From assembly GCA_947044405.1 (NCBI GenBank), contig CAMRHE010000035.1:6545501-6609500 (forward strand): a stretch of 64,000 bases of DNA, read 5' to 3'. The notes beneath the pieces were generated by a model. The model ran no database searches. It saw only the letters and a program-made list of their open reading frames with translations, and was not told the DNA's origin. The stretch is from Leptodactylus fallax. Lineage: Eukaryota; Chordata; Amphibia; Anura; Leptodactylidae. Each line of letters opens with the position of its first letter. The stretch's first letter is position 1. Positions 37,450 to 47,369 of the stretch are shown piece after piece. The position numbers and the translations under genes were made by a program.

Positions 37450-37720
37450 GGATTAAAGGGGTATTCCCACAAAAATTACCATTTTAAAATTTGTACACCA
37501 TTAAAAGCTAAACATTCTTGCAATATAATTAATGTTTTCAAATATTCTATGACCCTCTTAGTGGTAACAGTCTTTAGTCTTGATAGGTTGCCATGGATAC
37601 AACAGAAACTTTCTATGGTCTGTGGCACTTGTGAGAAACCCAGCCATGATTTCCTTAATGTGGCTAAGTTCTCTTCCGATGCATGTAGTGCCCTTGCCTG
37701 TTAACCTGTCCACAATAAAG
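37450..37720. repeat. Partial TTAA-type MITE, left end only
   Basis: attaaaggggtattcccaca matches the left end of the TTAAAGGGGTATTCCC family (compare 23719). A right end was not found. Confidence 0.45.
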
Positions 37721-37896
37721 AAATTATCGTTGGTTTTTTAAAAAGTCCGATAAAAAAAAAAGACTGTCTCCATGAAAATGGCTAGAGAAAATCTTTAAAA
37801 CTTTGCAAATATTTGAATTAGTTTTATTTGAAAAAAGTTTAACTCTTAATGGTCTACAAAGTTAAATACATTTACGTTCATGGGAAAACTTCTTTA

Positions 37897-38150
37897 GGCC
37901 GGGGCCCCATGTAGCGTAAACGCCGCAATTTTGCAGCAGTGGAAACACCGCAGCAAAAAACGCGGCGTTTATACAGTACCTGCAAAATGAATGGGATTCT
38001 AGATAATCCCATCCACACATTGCAGAAAAATATCTGCAGTGGACATGCTGCGATTCCAAAAATATCAATTTTTGAAAACGTATGTCAATTATAGCTAAAG
38101 ATATGCTGGCAATTCCATAAAGGTATAATTGAAGAAGAAAGTCCATAGGG
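37897..38150. mobile_element. MITE, GGCTAAGGCCCC family, 3' truncated
   Basis: It begins ggccggggccccatgtagcg after TTA and carries the long-subtype blocks gggattctagataatccca, 'catgctgcgattcc' and 'ccataaaggtataattgaag'. It then breaks off without the closing inverted end. Confidence 0.6.
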
Positions 38151-39014
38151 AACTGACTGACTGGGTAAAAGGTTATAGACATGGTTCAGAAGGGGTACTA
38201 TGTCTCCTTCAGGAGACTACTGCGTTTTCAGACAACCGTGCAGAGTACAGTGACTTAGTATACTGTATAATAGTAAGAATGTTGACTTACAACAGTAAGG
38301 ATGATGAATAACAGCAACTAATTAGTTCATTAACCTTCATTTCAATATAATCTTTGTCCCTGATGCTTTTTTGCAAAGATGATCCTTCATTGGTACATAC
38401 GACTTTGTTTGAACACAGAACTAAGAATGGTCTATAGTAAGTCTACTTTGTGGGGGCAGCCTGGACTTTTTGACTAAGAGATCCATACAAATCTTTCCAG
38501 CCTTGTAGAAAAATGTTTGTTTAGCTGCCATATTACTTACATCAAGGTACAAAAAAGATTTGTACAGGCAACTGCTGCCCTCACGGCCCAGATTCTAGGA
38601 CTTCACACCTTATGCTTCCCCCCCCGCTCTGTGTTTATATTAACAGAGAGCCCTTTGCCAAGTCAATATGCTTAAAATGCCGATACTGGCACTGGTGCTG
38701 GAGGTTGCTGACCCCTGATTTACACAATCATCATACAATATACAGTACACTTTAACATGTGCATATATACTTATTATAAGAATGTATAGAGCCGTGATGG
38801 CAAACCTATAGCACGCTTGCCAGGCGGGGCACGCAGAGCCCTCTTAGTTGGCACGCGCCGTTGTCATGATCACTCACTAATGGGAAATCCAGTACAGGAT
38901 TCCCCATTAGTGAACGATTGCTTCTTTCAGCTGTATCTGCAAATGCACATACAGCTGAAAACATGCAGCGGGCGCCCAAGAAAAGTTGTATCCCAAGCAG
39001 TGGAGGAACATGAA

Positions 39015-40050
39015 GGAGATGCTGGGGTGCAGTGTGTAGTGTGGGGCGGAGAGATGTGGGGTGCAGTGTGTAGTGGGAGAGATGTGGGGTGCAGTGTGTA
39101 GTGAGAGATGTGGGGTGCAGGTGTAGTGTGGGGGGAAGAGATGCAGGGTGTAGTGTGGGGGGAAGAGATGCAGGGTGTAGTGTGGGGGGAGAGATGTGGG
39201 GTGCAGGGTGTAGTGTGGGGGGGAGAGATGTGTGGTGAAGGGTGTCGTGTGGGGGGAGAGATGCAGGTTGTAGTGTGGGGGGTGGAGAGATGCAGGGTGT
39301 TGTGTGGGGGGAGAGATGCAGAATGCAGGGTGTGGGGGGAGAGATGCGGGGTGCAGGGTGGGGGGGGGAGAGACGCGGGGTGCAGGGTGGGGGGGAGAGA
39401 TGCAGAGTGTAGTGTGTGGGGGGAGAGATGCAGGGTGTAGTGTGGGAGGTAGACTTGTGTGCAGGGTGTAGTGTGGGGGCCTGAGATGTGGGGTGCAGGG
39501 TGTAGTGTGGGGGGTAAATAGATGCAGAGTGTAGTCTGGGGGGTAGAGATGTGTGCAGGGTGTAGTGTGGGGGGAGAGATGCAGGGTGTATTGTGGGGGG
39601 TAGAGATGTGTGCAGGGTGTAGTGTGGGGGGAGAGATGCAGGGTGTAGTATGGGGGGTAGAGATGTGGGGTGCAGGGTGTAGTGTGGGGGGAGAGATGCA
39701 GGGTGTAGTATGGGGGGTAGAGATGAGGGGTGCAGGGTTTAGTGTGGGGGTAGAGATGCAGGGTGTAGTGTGGGGGGTAGAGATATGGGGTGTGGGTTGT
39801 AGTGTGGGGGGAGAGATGCGGGGTGCAGTGTGTAGTGTGGGGGGAGAGATGCAGAGTGTAGTGTGGGGGGTAGAGATGCAGGGTGTAGTGCGGGCAGTAG
39901 AGATGTAGGGTGCAGTGTGTAGTGTGGGGGGAGAGATGAAGAGTGTAGTGTGGGGGGAGATGCAGAGTGTAATGTAGGGGGGAGAAATGCGGGGTGCAGT
40001 GTGGGGGGGAGAGATGTGGGGTATAGTGTGGGGGGTAGAGATGCGGGGTG
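39015..40050. repeat. G-rich minisatellite, unit about 27-45 bp
   Basis: Many imperfect copies of gtgtagtgtggggggagaga followed by tgcagg or tgtggg lie in tandem, with strong G/C strand bias. It creates long spurious frames on both strands (for example His/Thr/Pro-rich frames on the minus strand, 38927-40405). Confidence 0.95.
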
Positions 40051-40290
40051 CAGGCTGCGTGCTAGAGGGGGCAATGGGGGTGCAGGCTGCGTATGAGCAA
40101 GAGGGGGGAATGGGGGTGCAGGCTGCGTGTGAGCAAGAAGGGGGAATGGGGGTGTAGGCTGCATGTGAGTAAGAGGGGGGAATGGGGGGTGCAGGCTGCG
40201 TGTGAGCAAGAGGGAGGAATGGGGGTTGCAGGCTGCGTGTGAGCAAGAGGGGGAAATGGGGGGTGCAGGCTGTGTGTGAGCAAGAGGGGG
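40050..40290. repeat. Second minisatellite, unit about 36 bp, about seven copies
   Basis: The unit ggctgcgtgtgagcaagagg followed by gggaatgggggtgca is repeated about seven times next to the first array and inside the same hAT element. Confidence 0.9.
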
Positions 40291-40675
40291 GGATGCAGGG
40301 GAGGAAGGTTAATTTAAGGTGAAATTGCCGTGTTGGCACTTTGCAATAATTTAGTGGGCTTTGGTTGCAGTTTGGGCATTCGGTCTCTAAAAGGTTCGCC
40401 ATCACTGGTATAGAGTATGTCTACATGTTAGAAAATATATATGAAATAATTTCAAAGCAATAAAAAAAAAATAGTATTTCACTCTCACCTCAACAACAGA
40501 CTTTGTGGGACATATTTAGAAATAGAAGTCTCACACTTTTCTGTCTACACTTACGCCATAAATTATGGTACAAAGTGTTTACAACATATTTATGAACAGC
40601 GTATGCCAGAAAGAACAGAAAATATGAGTGAAACGACACTTTTGAACAATGTGCACTAGAATGGACGTGGTTTAA

Positions 40676-41173
40676 GGCTAAGACCCCACATTGCAGGCCG
40701 CAGCAAAAAAGCGGTGCGGGAAAAACTGTGCCGGCGCACTGCTTCCATTATATTTATAGGGAAACCGCCGGCGCTTTCATAGGTATAATTGACATGCTGC
40801 GATTTACAAAAACACAAGCATTTGAAATTGTAGCATGTCCACTGCGGATATTCTTCTGCAATGTGTGGATAGGATTAGCCAGTATCCCATCCACTTTGCA
40901 GGTACTGTAAAATATAGTGTTTTTGCAAAGGTTTTGGAAATTGCAGCGTTCCCGCAGAGCGTATTTTTCCACAATGTGTGGATGGGATTCGCAAACCTCA
41001 GCATTTAAGGCCGAGGTCCCAATTTGCAAAAATGCAGCGTTTTCCATATAGGTATAATAGAAGCAGACAGTCCGCAGAGGAAAACTCTGGACTTTGTGAA
41101 AAGCTCTGCATAAAAAAAATCGCAATGCGTTTACACCTTTTTTTTTTTTTTCCGTAGCACTGGGGCCTTAGCC
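40676..41173. mobile_element. MITE, GGCTAAGGCCCC family, two copies merged
   Basis: The left end is ggctaagaccccacattgca (TTAA at 40672-40675) and the right end is ctggggccttagcc before TAA (41174-41176). An internal ttaaggccgaggtcccaatt (from 41006) is a second left end, so this is two long-subtype copies joined or nested. Confidence 0.65.
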
Positions 41174-41356
41174 TAAGACACATTTATGAAACAGAAAATA
41201 ACGAATATGGTGCAAATTTTCTTGACCAAGGTATACCAAGTTTAAAATAATGTAAACTTAGTTGAAGATTTAATTCAGACAGAATTTTGGCGCACAGGGA
41301 ATGGAGACAAATTTTTTGGAACATCAGAAAAATGATTTATAAATATGTCTAAACTA

Positions 41357-42920
41357 CAGTCATGGCCAAAAGTTTTGAGAATGACACAAATATTATATTT
41401 TCACGTGATCTGCTGCCCTCTGGTTTTTATGTGTGTTTGTCAGATGTTTTTATCACATACAGAAATAGAATTGCATTTATATTATGAGTAACAGAAGCTT
41501 ATATTGACAGTTAGAATGAGTTAATGCAGCAAGTCAATATTTGCAGTGTTGACCCTTCTTCTTCAGGACCTCTGCAATTCTCCCTGGCATGCTCTCAATC
41601 AACTTCTGGACCAAATCCTGACTGATAGCAGTCCATTCTTGCAGAATCAATGCTTTAATTTTGTCTGAATTTGTTGGTTTTTGTTTGTCCACCCGTCTCT
41701 TGATGATTGACCACAAGTTCTCAATGGGATTAAGATCTGGGGAGTTTCCAGGCCATGGACCCAAAATCTCTATGTTTTGTTCCCTGAGCCATTTAGTTAT
41801 CACCTTTGCTTTATGGCAAGGTGCTCCATCATGCTGGAAAAGGCATTGTTGAGCGCCAAACTGCTCTTGGACGGTTGGGAGAAGTTGCTCTTGGAGGACA
41901 TTCTGGTACCATTCTTTATTCATGGCTGTGTTTTTAGGCAAGACTGTGAGAGAGCCGTTTCCCTTGGCTGAGAAGCAACCCCACACATGAATGGTTTCAG
42001 GATGCTTTACAGTTGGCATGAGACAAGACTGGTGGTAGCGCTCACCTCTTCTCCGAATAAGCTGTTTTCCAGATGTTCCAAACAATCGAAAAGGGGATTC
42101 ATCAGAGAAAATGACTTTACCCCAGTCCTCAGCAGTCCACTCCCTGTACCTTTTGCAGAATATCAGTCTGTCCCTGATGTTTTTTCTGGAGAGAAGTGGC
42201 TTCTTTGCTGCCCTCCTTGAGACCAGGCCTTGCTCCAAGAGTCTCCGCCTCACAGTGCGTGCAGATGCACTCACACCTGCCTGCTGCCATTCCTCAGCAA
42301 GCTCTGCACTGCTGGTAGCCCGATCCCGCAGCTGAAACACTTTTAAGAGACGGTCCTGCCACTTGCTGGTCTTTCTCGGGCGCCCTGGAGCCTTTTTGGC
42401 ACCAATGGAACCTCTCTCCTTGAAATTCTTGATGATGCGATAGATTGTTGACTGAGGTGCAATCTTTCTAGCTGCAATACTCTTCCCAGTTAGGCCATTT
42501 TTGTGCAGTGCAATGATGACTGCACGTGTTTCTTTAGAGATAACCATGGTTAACAGAAGAGAAACAATGATGGCAAGCACCAGCCTCCTTTTAAAGTGTC
42601 CAGTGGTGTCATTCTTACTTAATCATGACAGATTGATCTCCAGCCCTGTCCTCATCAACACCCACACCTGTGTTAATGGAGCAATCACTGAAACGATGTT
42701 AGGTGGTCCTTTTAAGGCAGGGCTGCAATGATGTTGAAATGTGTTTTGGGGGATAAAGTTCATTTTCTAGGCAAACATTGACTTTGCAAGTAATTGCTGT
42801 TAAGCTGATCACTCTTTATAACATTCTGGAGTATATGCAAATTGCCATTAGAAAAACTGAAGCAGTAGACTTTGTAAAAATTAATATTTGTATCATTCTC
42901 AAAACTTTTGGCCATGACTG
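41357..42920 (-). mobile_element. Tc1/mariner DD35E transposon, complete, 1564 bp
   Basis: TA target duplications lie at 41355-41356 and 42921-42922. The terminal inverted repeats start cagtcatggccaaaagtttt and match over about 39 bp with one difference. The element encodes one uninterrupted transposase on the minus strand. The DD35E spacing and end sequence recall the Traveler family of Tc1/mariner elements reported in fish and frogs; that family name is from memory and should be checked. Confidence 0.93.
41534..42547 (-). CDS. Tc1/mariner transposase, intact, 337 aa (DD35E)
   Basis: This is a cut-and-paste DNA transposase that would bind the element's terminal repeats and insert at TA in the nucleus. 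I chose the ATG at 42547 because it starts the conserved MVISKETRAVIIALHK and has a purine at -3; a longer open frame exists without an ATG. Residues 1-50 form the first helix-turn-helix, GRPR at 55-58 is the AT-hook-like linker, and residues 62-110 form the second HTH. The catalytic residues are Asp149 (VIFSDES), Asp240 (FQHDGAPCH) and Glu276 (DLNPIENLW), with 35 residues between the last two. No stop or frameshift interrupts it, the length fits Tc1 enzymes (about 340), and all active-site residues are present. Confidence 0.93.
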   Translation of the reverse strand: MVISKETRAVIIALHKNGLTGKSIAARKIAPQSTIYRIIKNFKERGSIGAKKAPGRPRKTSKWQDRLLKVFQLRDRATSSAELAEEWQQAGVSASARTVRRRLLEQGLVSRRAAKKPLLSRKNIRDRLIFCKRYREWTAEDWGKVIFSDESPFRLFGTSGKQLIRRRGERYHQSCLMPTVKHPETIHVWGCFSAKGNGSLTVLPKNTAMNKEWYQNVLQEQLLPTVQEQFGAQQCLFQHDGAPCHKAKVITKWLREQNIEILGPWPGNSPDLNPIENLWSIIKRRVDKQKPTNSDKIKALILQEWTAISQDLVQKLIESMPGRIAEVLKKKGQHCKY

Positions 42921-43134
42921 TACTAACAGGATTCGTAGTTTTAGACAAGTGCAGAAATTCAACAGCATTTGATAAATATGCCGCAGTGTGTAAATCCCAT
43001 GCATTAAAGGTCATATGTCCCTTGTCAACTACTTTCGCCATGGTACATTTGGTTTAGGCCAATAATTTATTTTATTTTTTTAAACAGGTCCTACACTTCA
43101 TGAGCATCTACCACCAAAATGCTGTTAGATTAAA

Positions 43135-43480
43135 TAATAATAATAATAAAAAAAAAAAATAATAATAATAATAACTTTATTTTTATAGCGGCAACATATT
43201 CTTCAGCACTTTACAAATCAGAGGACACATGAACAGACAGTATTTGACATTACAATGTGACAAAGAAATAACATATCAAACAATAGGAATGAGGGCCCTG
43301 CTTGCAAGAGCTTACAATCGATGAGAAAACGAGGAGACACAAGAGGAAAGAGGGCTTGTTTGGTACAATGGTCCAGCCATCTTTTTATAAGTAAGGTCAT
43401 ATAATTGAAGCTGTATGATCCAGTCACCAGCCAATATCTGTGAATATACAGAAATTAAGTGCATGGAGTACAGTGTAACT
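43135..43480 (-). repeat. LINE/SINE-type 3' end with (ATA)n tail
   Basis: An ATA/AAT run (43134-43171) is followed by tatagcggcaacatattctt, 'cagcactttacaaatcagag' and 'cttgcaagagcttacaatcg'. On the minus strand this reads as a retroposon 3' end with a short-repeat tail. Relatives occur at 22099 and 43998. Confidence 0.55.
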
Positions 43481-43997
43481 TCTAGATGGAGGGGTCAGGT
43501 TCTGAGGAATAAAGTAGACAGTAAAGCTTAGAATAAGAAATGTTAGCTTTGTGTGTGGAGGTGTAAAACAATGTGATCAGGTCACATGGTAAGCCTGCCT
43601 AAACAGATGTGGGTTTAGGGCATGTTTAAAGCTGCCATAGTTGGGGATTAATGTAATTTTCTGGGCTAAAGCATTCCATAGCTCCGATGCAGCTTGAGAA
43701 AAGTCTTGTATTCGGGAGTGGGATGTTCGAATAACAGAGGATACAAGTCTAAGGTCATTGGCAGAACATACAGAACAGTTAGAGTGGTAGACAGTGACGA
43801 GGGAGAAGATGTAGGGAGGTGCAGTGCTATGGTTTATGGTTGAGTGTGGTCATTTTATATTGTATTCTGTGGCGAATGGGCAACCAGTGAAGCGACTGGC
43901 ACTGGTAACTGTCCTGAATTTTTATCTATGAATCTAACCAAAATGCCTGCAGGTGAACATTCTTTTGGGTTCCTGACTTTGTCCCTCCCTCTCAGAA

Positions 43998-44180
43998 TAG
44001 AGACTATTATTATTTATATAGCATAATTAATTCCATGGTGCTGTACATTTGAGGGTTTACATACAGTACACAAAAAATACAAAACAGATACAATACTAAC
44101 AGTGACTAACTGGTACAGTGGGATAGAGAGCCCTGCCCACAAGGGCTTACAATCTATGAGATGACAATTGATGGGTCAGT
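43998..44180 (-). repeat. LINE/SINE-type 3' end fragment
   Basis: tattattatttatatagcat, 'ttccatggtgctgtacattt' and 'cccacaagggcttacaatct' repeat the pattern of the retroposon tail at 43135. A shorter copy is at 46571-46640 (ttccatggtgctgtacattt). Confidence 0.55.
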
Positions 44181-45149
44181 AATGTAAACATTTTCACTCT
44201 AGAGCTACACTGAATATGACTGGTCAGAGCCCACCCTGCAGCTTTTACACTCATTTAGACTAAAGCTGAATCTTTAGACTCAGAGAGAAAGTTGCTGTAA
44301 AAGGATTAGGACAATGGCCCTTGGGTACCGTTCTAATGATCAAATGATCAATTAATTCGTGCCAAAGAGTGGGTTTTGACTTTATTAACCCTTCCGTGTC
44401 TCAGACATTTTCCATTTTTGTGTTTTCATTTTACACCCTGCATTCCAAAAGCCAACTTTCTTATTTTTCTGTTTACGCACTCATATGAGGGCTTGATTTT
44501 TATGTGAGTTGTACTCCAAAATGGTACCATACATTATTCTGTACAATGTACTGGGTAGTGGGGAAAAAAAATTCAGAATAAGGTGGAAAAAAAAAATGCA
44601 GTACTGCCATTTTCTTACGGGTTTTGTTTTTACGGCTTCCACTGTGTGGTAAAAAAGCTATGTTAGCTTTATTCTCCGGGTTGGTATTATCATGGTGATA
44701 CAAACTTTAGATGTTTCTTTTTCATTTTCTAAATTTTTTTTTTCCTGCTACGATGTTTACCGTATGGCACAAGTGTTCTTATATTTCAATAGTTTGGGCA
44801 TTTTCAAATGCTTCTAATGTGTTTATGGTTACTTTTATTTGTTTATATTTATATGTGATCTAGGGAAAAGGGAGTGATTTAAACTTTTATTTTTATTTTT
44901 GTAAACTTTTTTTTTTTAAATTTAATTTTTTTTTTTTTTTTTTTAGGGGGCTTGAACATGTGATCTTCAGATCACTTGTGCCATAGACTGCAATACTATT
45001 CTATTGCAGTTTGTGGCAGATTCACTAGGTAACTATTGAAGCCAACGCAGGAGGGCAGCCCCATTACCGGACATGATCGGGAAAGTGAAAGTAATCACTC
45101 AGATATCGTGGTTACATATGGACATGGCGGATACGCCACGGAAAAAAAA

Positions 45150-45432
45150 ACAGCAAATTCTAGCGAATCCCATCCACACATTGCGGAAAAATACGCACAG
45201 CAGACACGCTGTTATTTCCAAAACTGTTGCAATTTGGAAATCGCCGCATGCCAATTATACCTACAGAAATGCCAGCAGTTTCCCTATAGGTATAATGGAA
45301 GCAGAAAGTCTGCAGAGGAAACCTCTGCGGACTTTTTTGTGAATAGCGCTGTGGGAAGAACTGGAATGTGTTGCAGCCGCAGTTTTTCCTGCAGCACTTT
45401 TTTGCTGCGGCCCGCTACATGGGGCTTTAGCC
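45150..45432. mobile_element. MITE, GGCTAAGGCCCC family, 5' truncated
   Basis: Long-subtype blocks (gcgaatcccatccacacatt, 'ttccctataggtataatgg', 'gcagaggaaacctctgcgga') lead to the closing inverted end cgctacatggggctttagcc before TTA at 45433. The opening end is missing. Confidence 0.6.
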
Positions 45433-45493
45433 TTACAGTTATTTTCCAGAAACAGCACCGGACCTGTTAATGGGTTGTGACCAAAACTGTAAT

Positions 45494-45740
45494 TTAACCA
45501 CAGGCGTAACTAAAGACTCCAGAGCCCTGGTGCAAAACCTCAGTTTAGGCCCCCTTGCGCAACTTCTCTTTTTTTTCTGTATCTAGGTCTAAATGGTCAT
45601 AAGGACTTGTTCACAACACGTCTGTGCATACGAGCTTCTCATCATTCCCATCTTGTCAGTGTCCCCACACAGTAATCCTGCCTTTTTTACAGATCCTCCC
45701 TCCACAGAATCCCTTCTTGACTATATACTGGCCAACTGCT
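45494..45740. repeat. Fragment of a 'gcgtaactaa' hAT-like repeat
   Basis: acaggcgtaactaaagactc followed by a gccc-rich segment resembles the left end at 21885 (cagtggcgtaactaaagtct). No right end or target duplication was found. Confidence 0.4.
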
Positions 45741-45753
45741 CTTTTAGCATTAA

Positions 45754-46126
45754 GGCCGAGGCCCATCGTGGCGTAAACACCGCGGTTTGGCCATTGCGGA
45801 AATGCTGTAGAAAGAAACACAGTGTTTTACAGTCCCTGCAAAGTGGATAGGATTCTAGTGAATCCCATCCACACATTGCAGGAAAATACGCGCAGCGGAC
45901 ATGCTGTGATTTCCAAAACTGTTGTGGTTTTGGAAATCACAGCATGCCAATATACCTATGGGAACGCCAGTGGTTTCCCTATAGGTATAATGGAAGCAGA
46001 AAGTCCACAGAGGAAACCTCTGCAGACTTTCTGTGAAAAGCGCTGTGGGAAAAACCACGCTGCGTTGCCACCACAGTTTTTCCCATAGAGCTTTTTTCCT
46101 GTGGCCCGCTACGTGGGACCTTAACC
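45754..46126. mobile_element. MITE, GGCTAAGGCCCC family, long subtype
   Basis: It opens ggccgaggcccatcgtggcg after TAA (45751-45753) and closes cgctacgtgggaccttaacc before TAA (46127-46129), with the full set of long-subtype interior blocks. The 3-bp TAA duplication is intact. Confidence 0.75.
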
Positions 46127-46275
46127 TAAAAGGTTATTTTTTTTCCTTTCTGCCAGTGAAAGGCTGTGTATCATAAATCTTCTTCACCTGTCTTACTCAA
46201 GTGCACCAGAGGTCAGAAGTTATATTTATGATGCACAGACTGCCAGCCATCAAAGGAAATCAGAAAGGAGATTAA

Positions 46276-46493
46276 GGCTGAGGCCCCAAGTTGCGGAAAC
46301 ACAGTTTTTTTGTTGCAGATTTTGTTGCGGTTTTTTGACCCAAAGCCAAGAGTGGATACAAAAGGAATGGGAAATACATAGGAAGCTCTTATACTTCTAC
46401 CTTTTACTCAATCCACTCCTGGCTTTGGCTCAAAAAACCGCAACAAAACATGCAACAAAAAAAGCTGCGTTTCCACATCGTGGGGCTTTAGCC
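46276..46493. mobile_element. MITE, GGCTAAGGCCCC family, short subtype, 218 bp
   Basis: This is the clearest short copy. TAA flanks both sides (46273-46275 and 46494-46496). The ends are ggctgaggccccaagttgcg and, inverted from the right, ggctaaagccccacgatgtg. The interior is itself palindromic (ttgttgcggttttttgaccc / ctcaaaaaaccgcaacaaaa). Confidence 0.82.
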
Positions 46494-46700
46494 TAAAGAA
46501 GTTTAATCAGCCTTAGTGTGGTGAGGGTGTCCTGTGGGCATCCCTAGTTGCAGCTTCAGCCACTGCTTTTTAGTATTATTATTACATATTTTTAGAGCAC
46601 CATTGATTCCATGGTGCTGTACATTTGAGTGTTTATGGGCTCCCCAAGGCCCTTGGGCTCTGGTGCTAATGCACGCTCTACAACTCCTCAACCCCTGAGG

Positions 46701-46808
46701 TTGCAGAGGAACTTTCTGTGAAAAATGCTGTGGAAAAACGTGATGCGTTTTCGCAGTGGTCTTTTCTGCAGCGTTTTTTGCTGTGGCTTGCTATGTGGTG
46801 CCTTAGCC
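46701..46808. mobile_element. MITE, GGCTAAGGCCCC family, 5' truncated, hit by a hAT element
   Basis: gcagaggaactttctgtgaa and the closing gctatgtggtgccttagcc identify the right half of a long-subtype copy. The hAT element at 46815 inserted at its very end: the target duplication cctaaagc includes the last MITE bases. Confidence 0.65.
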
Positions 46809-47369
46809 TAAAGCCAGGGCCGGCGTTAGGGGGGGGGGGCAAACTGGGAAACTGCCCAGGGCCCCGTCCCCAAAGGGGCCCCCGGGATCCGGAGCCTGAT
46901 TACTCGGGATCCCGGAGTCAAGACGGCCATATTAATAACAGAAAGGGACCCAGCGTCATGTGCCGCAGGGTCCCTTTCAGATGTGAGTGAAAATAACAAA
47001 CATTTTTACTAACCTGTCCTTGGCTTGGCGTCCGACGTCATCTTCTGGCGTTCCGGACATCACCGCTGAGGCCTGGCTACAGCGGTCACGTGGGGCGTGC
47101 TGACAGCGTGCCTCACATAATCGCTGAGGCCCAATCACAGGCCTCAGCGATGACGTCCACAACGCGTGACGTCAGCCGCAGAGAAGAGGAAGCCGGCGCC
47201 GGCGGGGATAGCGGAGCAGCGCGAGGAGGCCCAGCAGAGGTAAGACAAGGTGAGTATAACTGTTTGTTATTTTCCCTTATCTCTTCTGGGCCTTCGATTA
47301 TTATACTCTGGGGTCTGAAGAGACCCCAGAGTATAATATAATAGTAGCACTGACGGAGTCAGTGGGGCC

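Larger units (their letters stand above)
38792..40407. mobile_element. hAT-type nonautonomous element with minisatellite, 1616 bp
   Basis: A perfect 8-bp target duplication, gtatagag, sits at 38784-38791 and 40408-40415. The inverted ends are ccgtgatggcaaacct and, inverted from the right, cagtgatggcgaacct. The right flank (gttggcactttgcaat, gtttgggcattcggtctct) resembles a widespread vertebrate hAT family. About 1.3 kb of the interior is tandem repeat. The 8-bp duplication with CAGTGATGG-type ends is characteristic of the hAT superfamily. Confidence 0.9.

Noticed and set aside
38927..40405. Minus-strand open frame of 492 codons, rich in His, Thr, Pro and Ser
   Set aside because: It lies on the minisatellite of a hAT element; other frames across the array are open too, and the composition simply follows the repeat unit.
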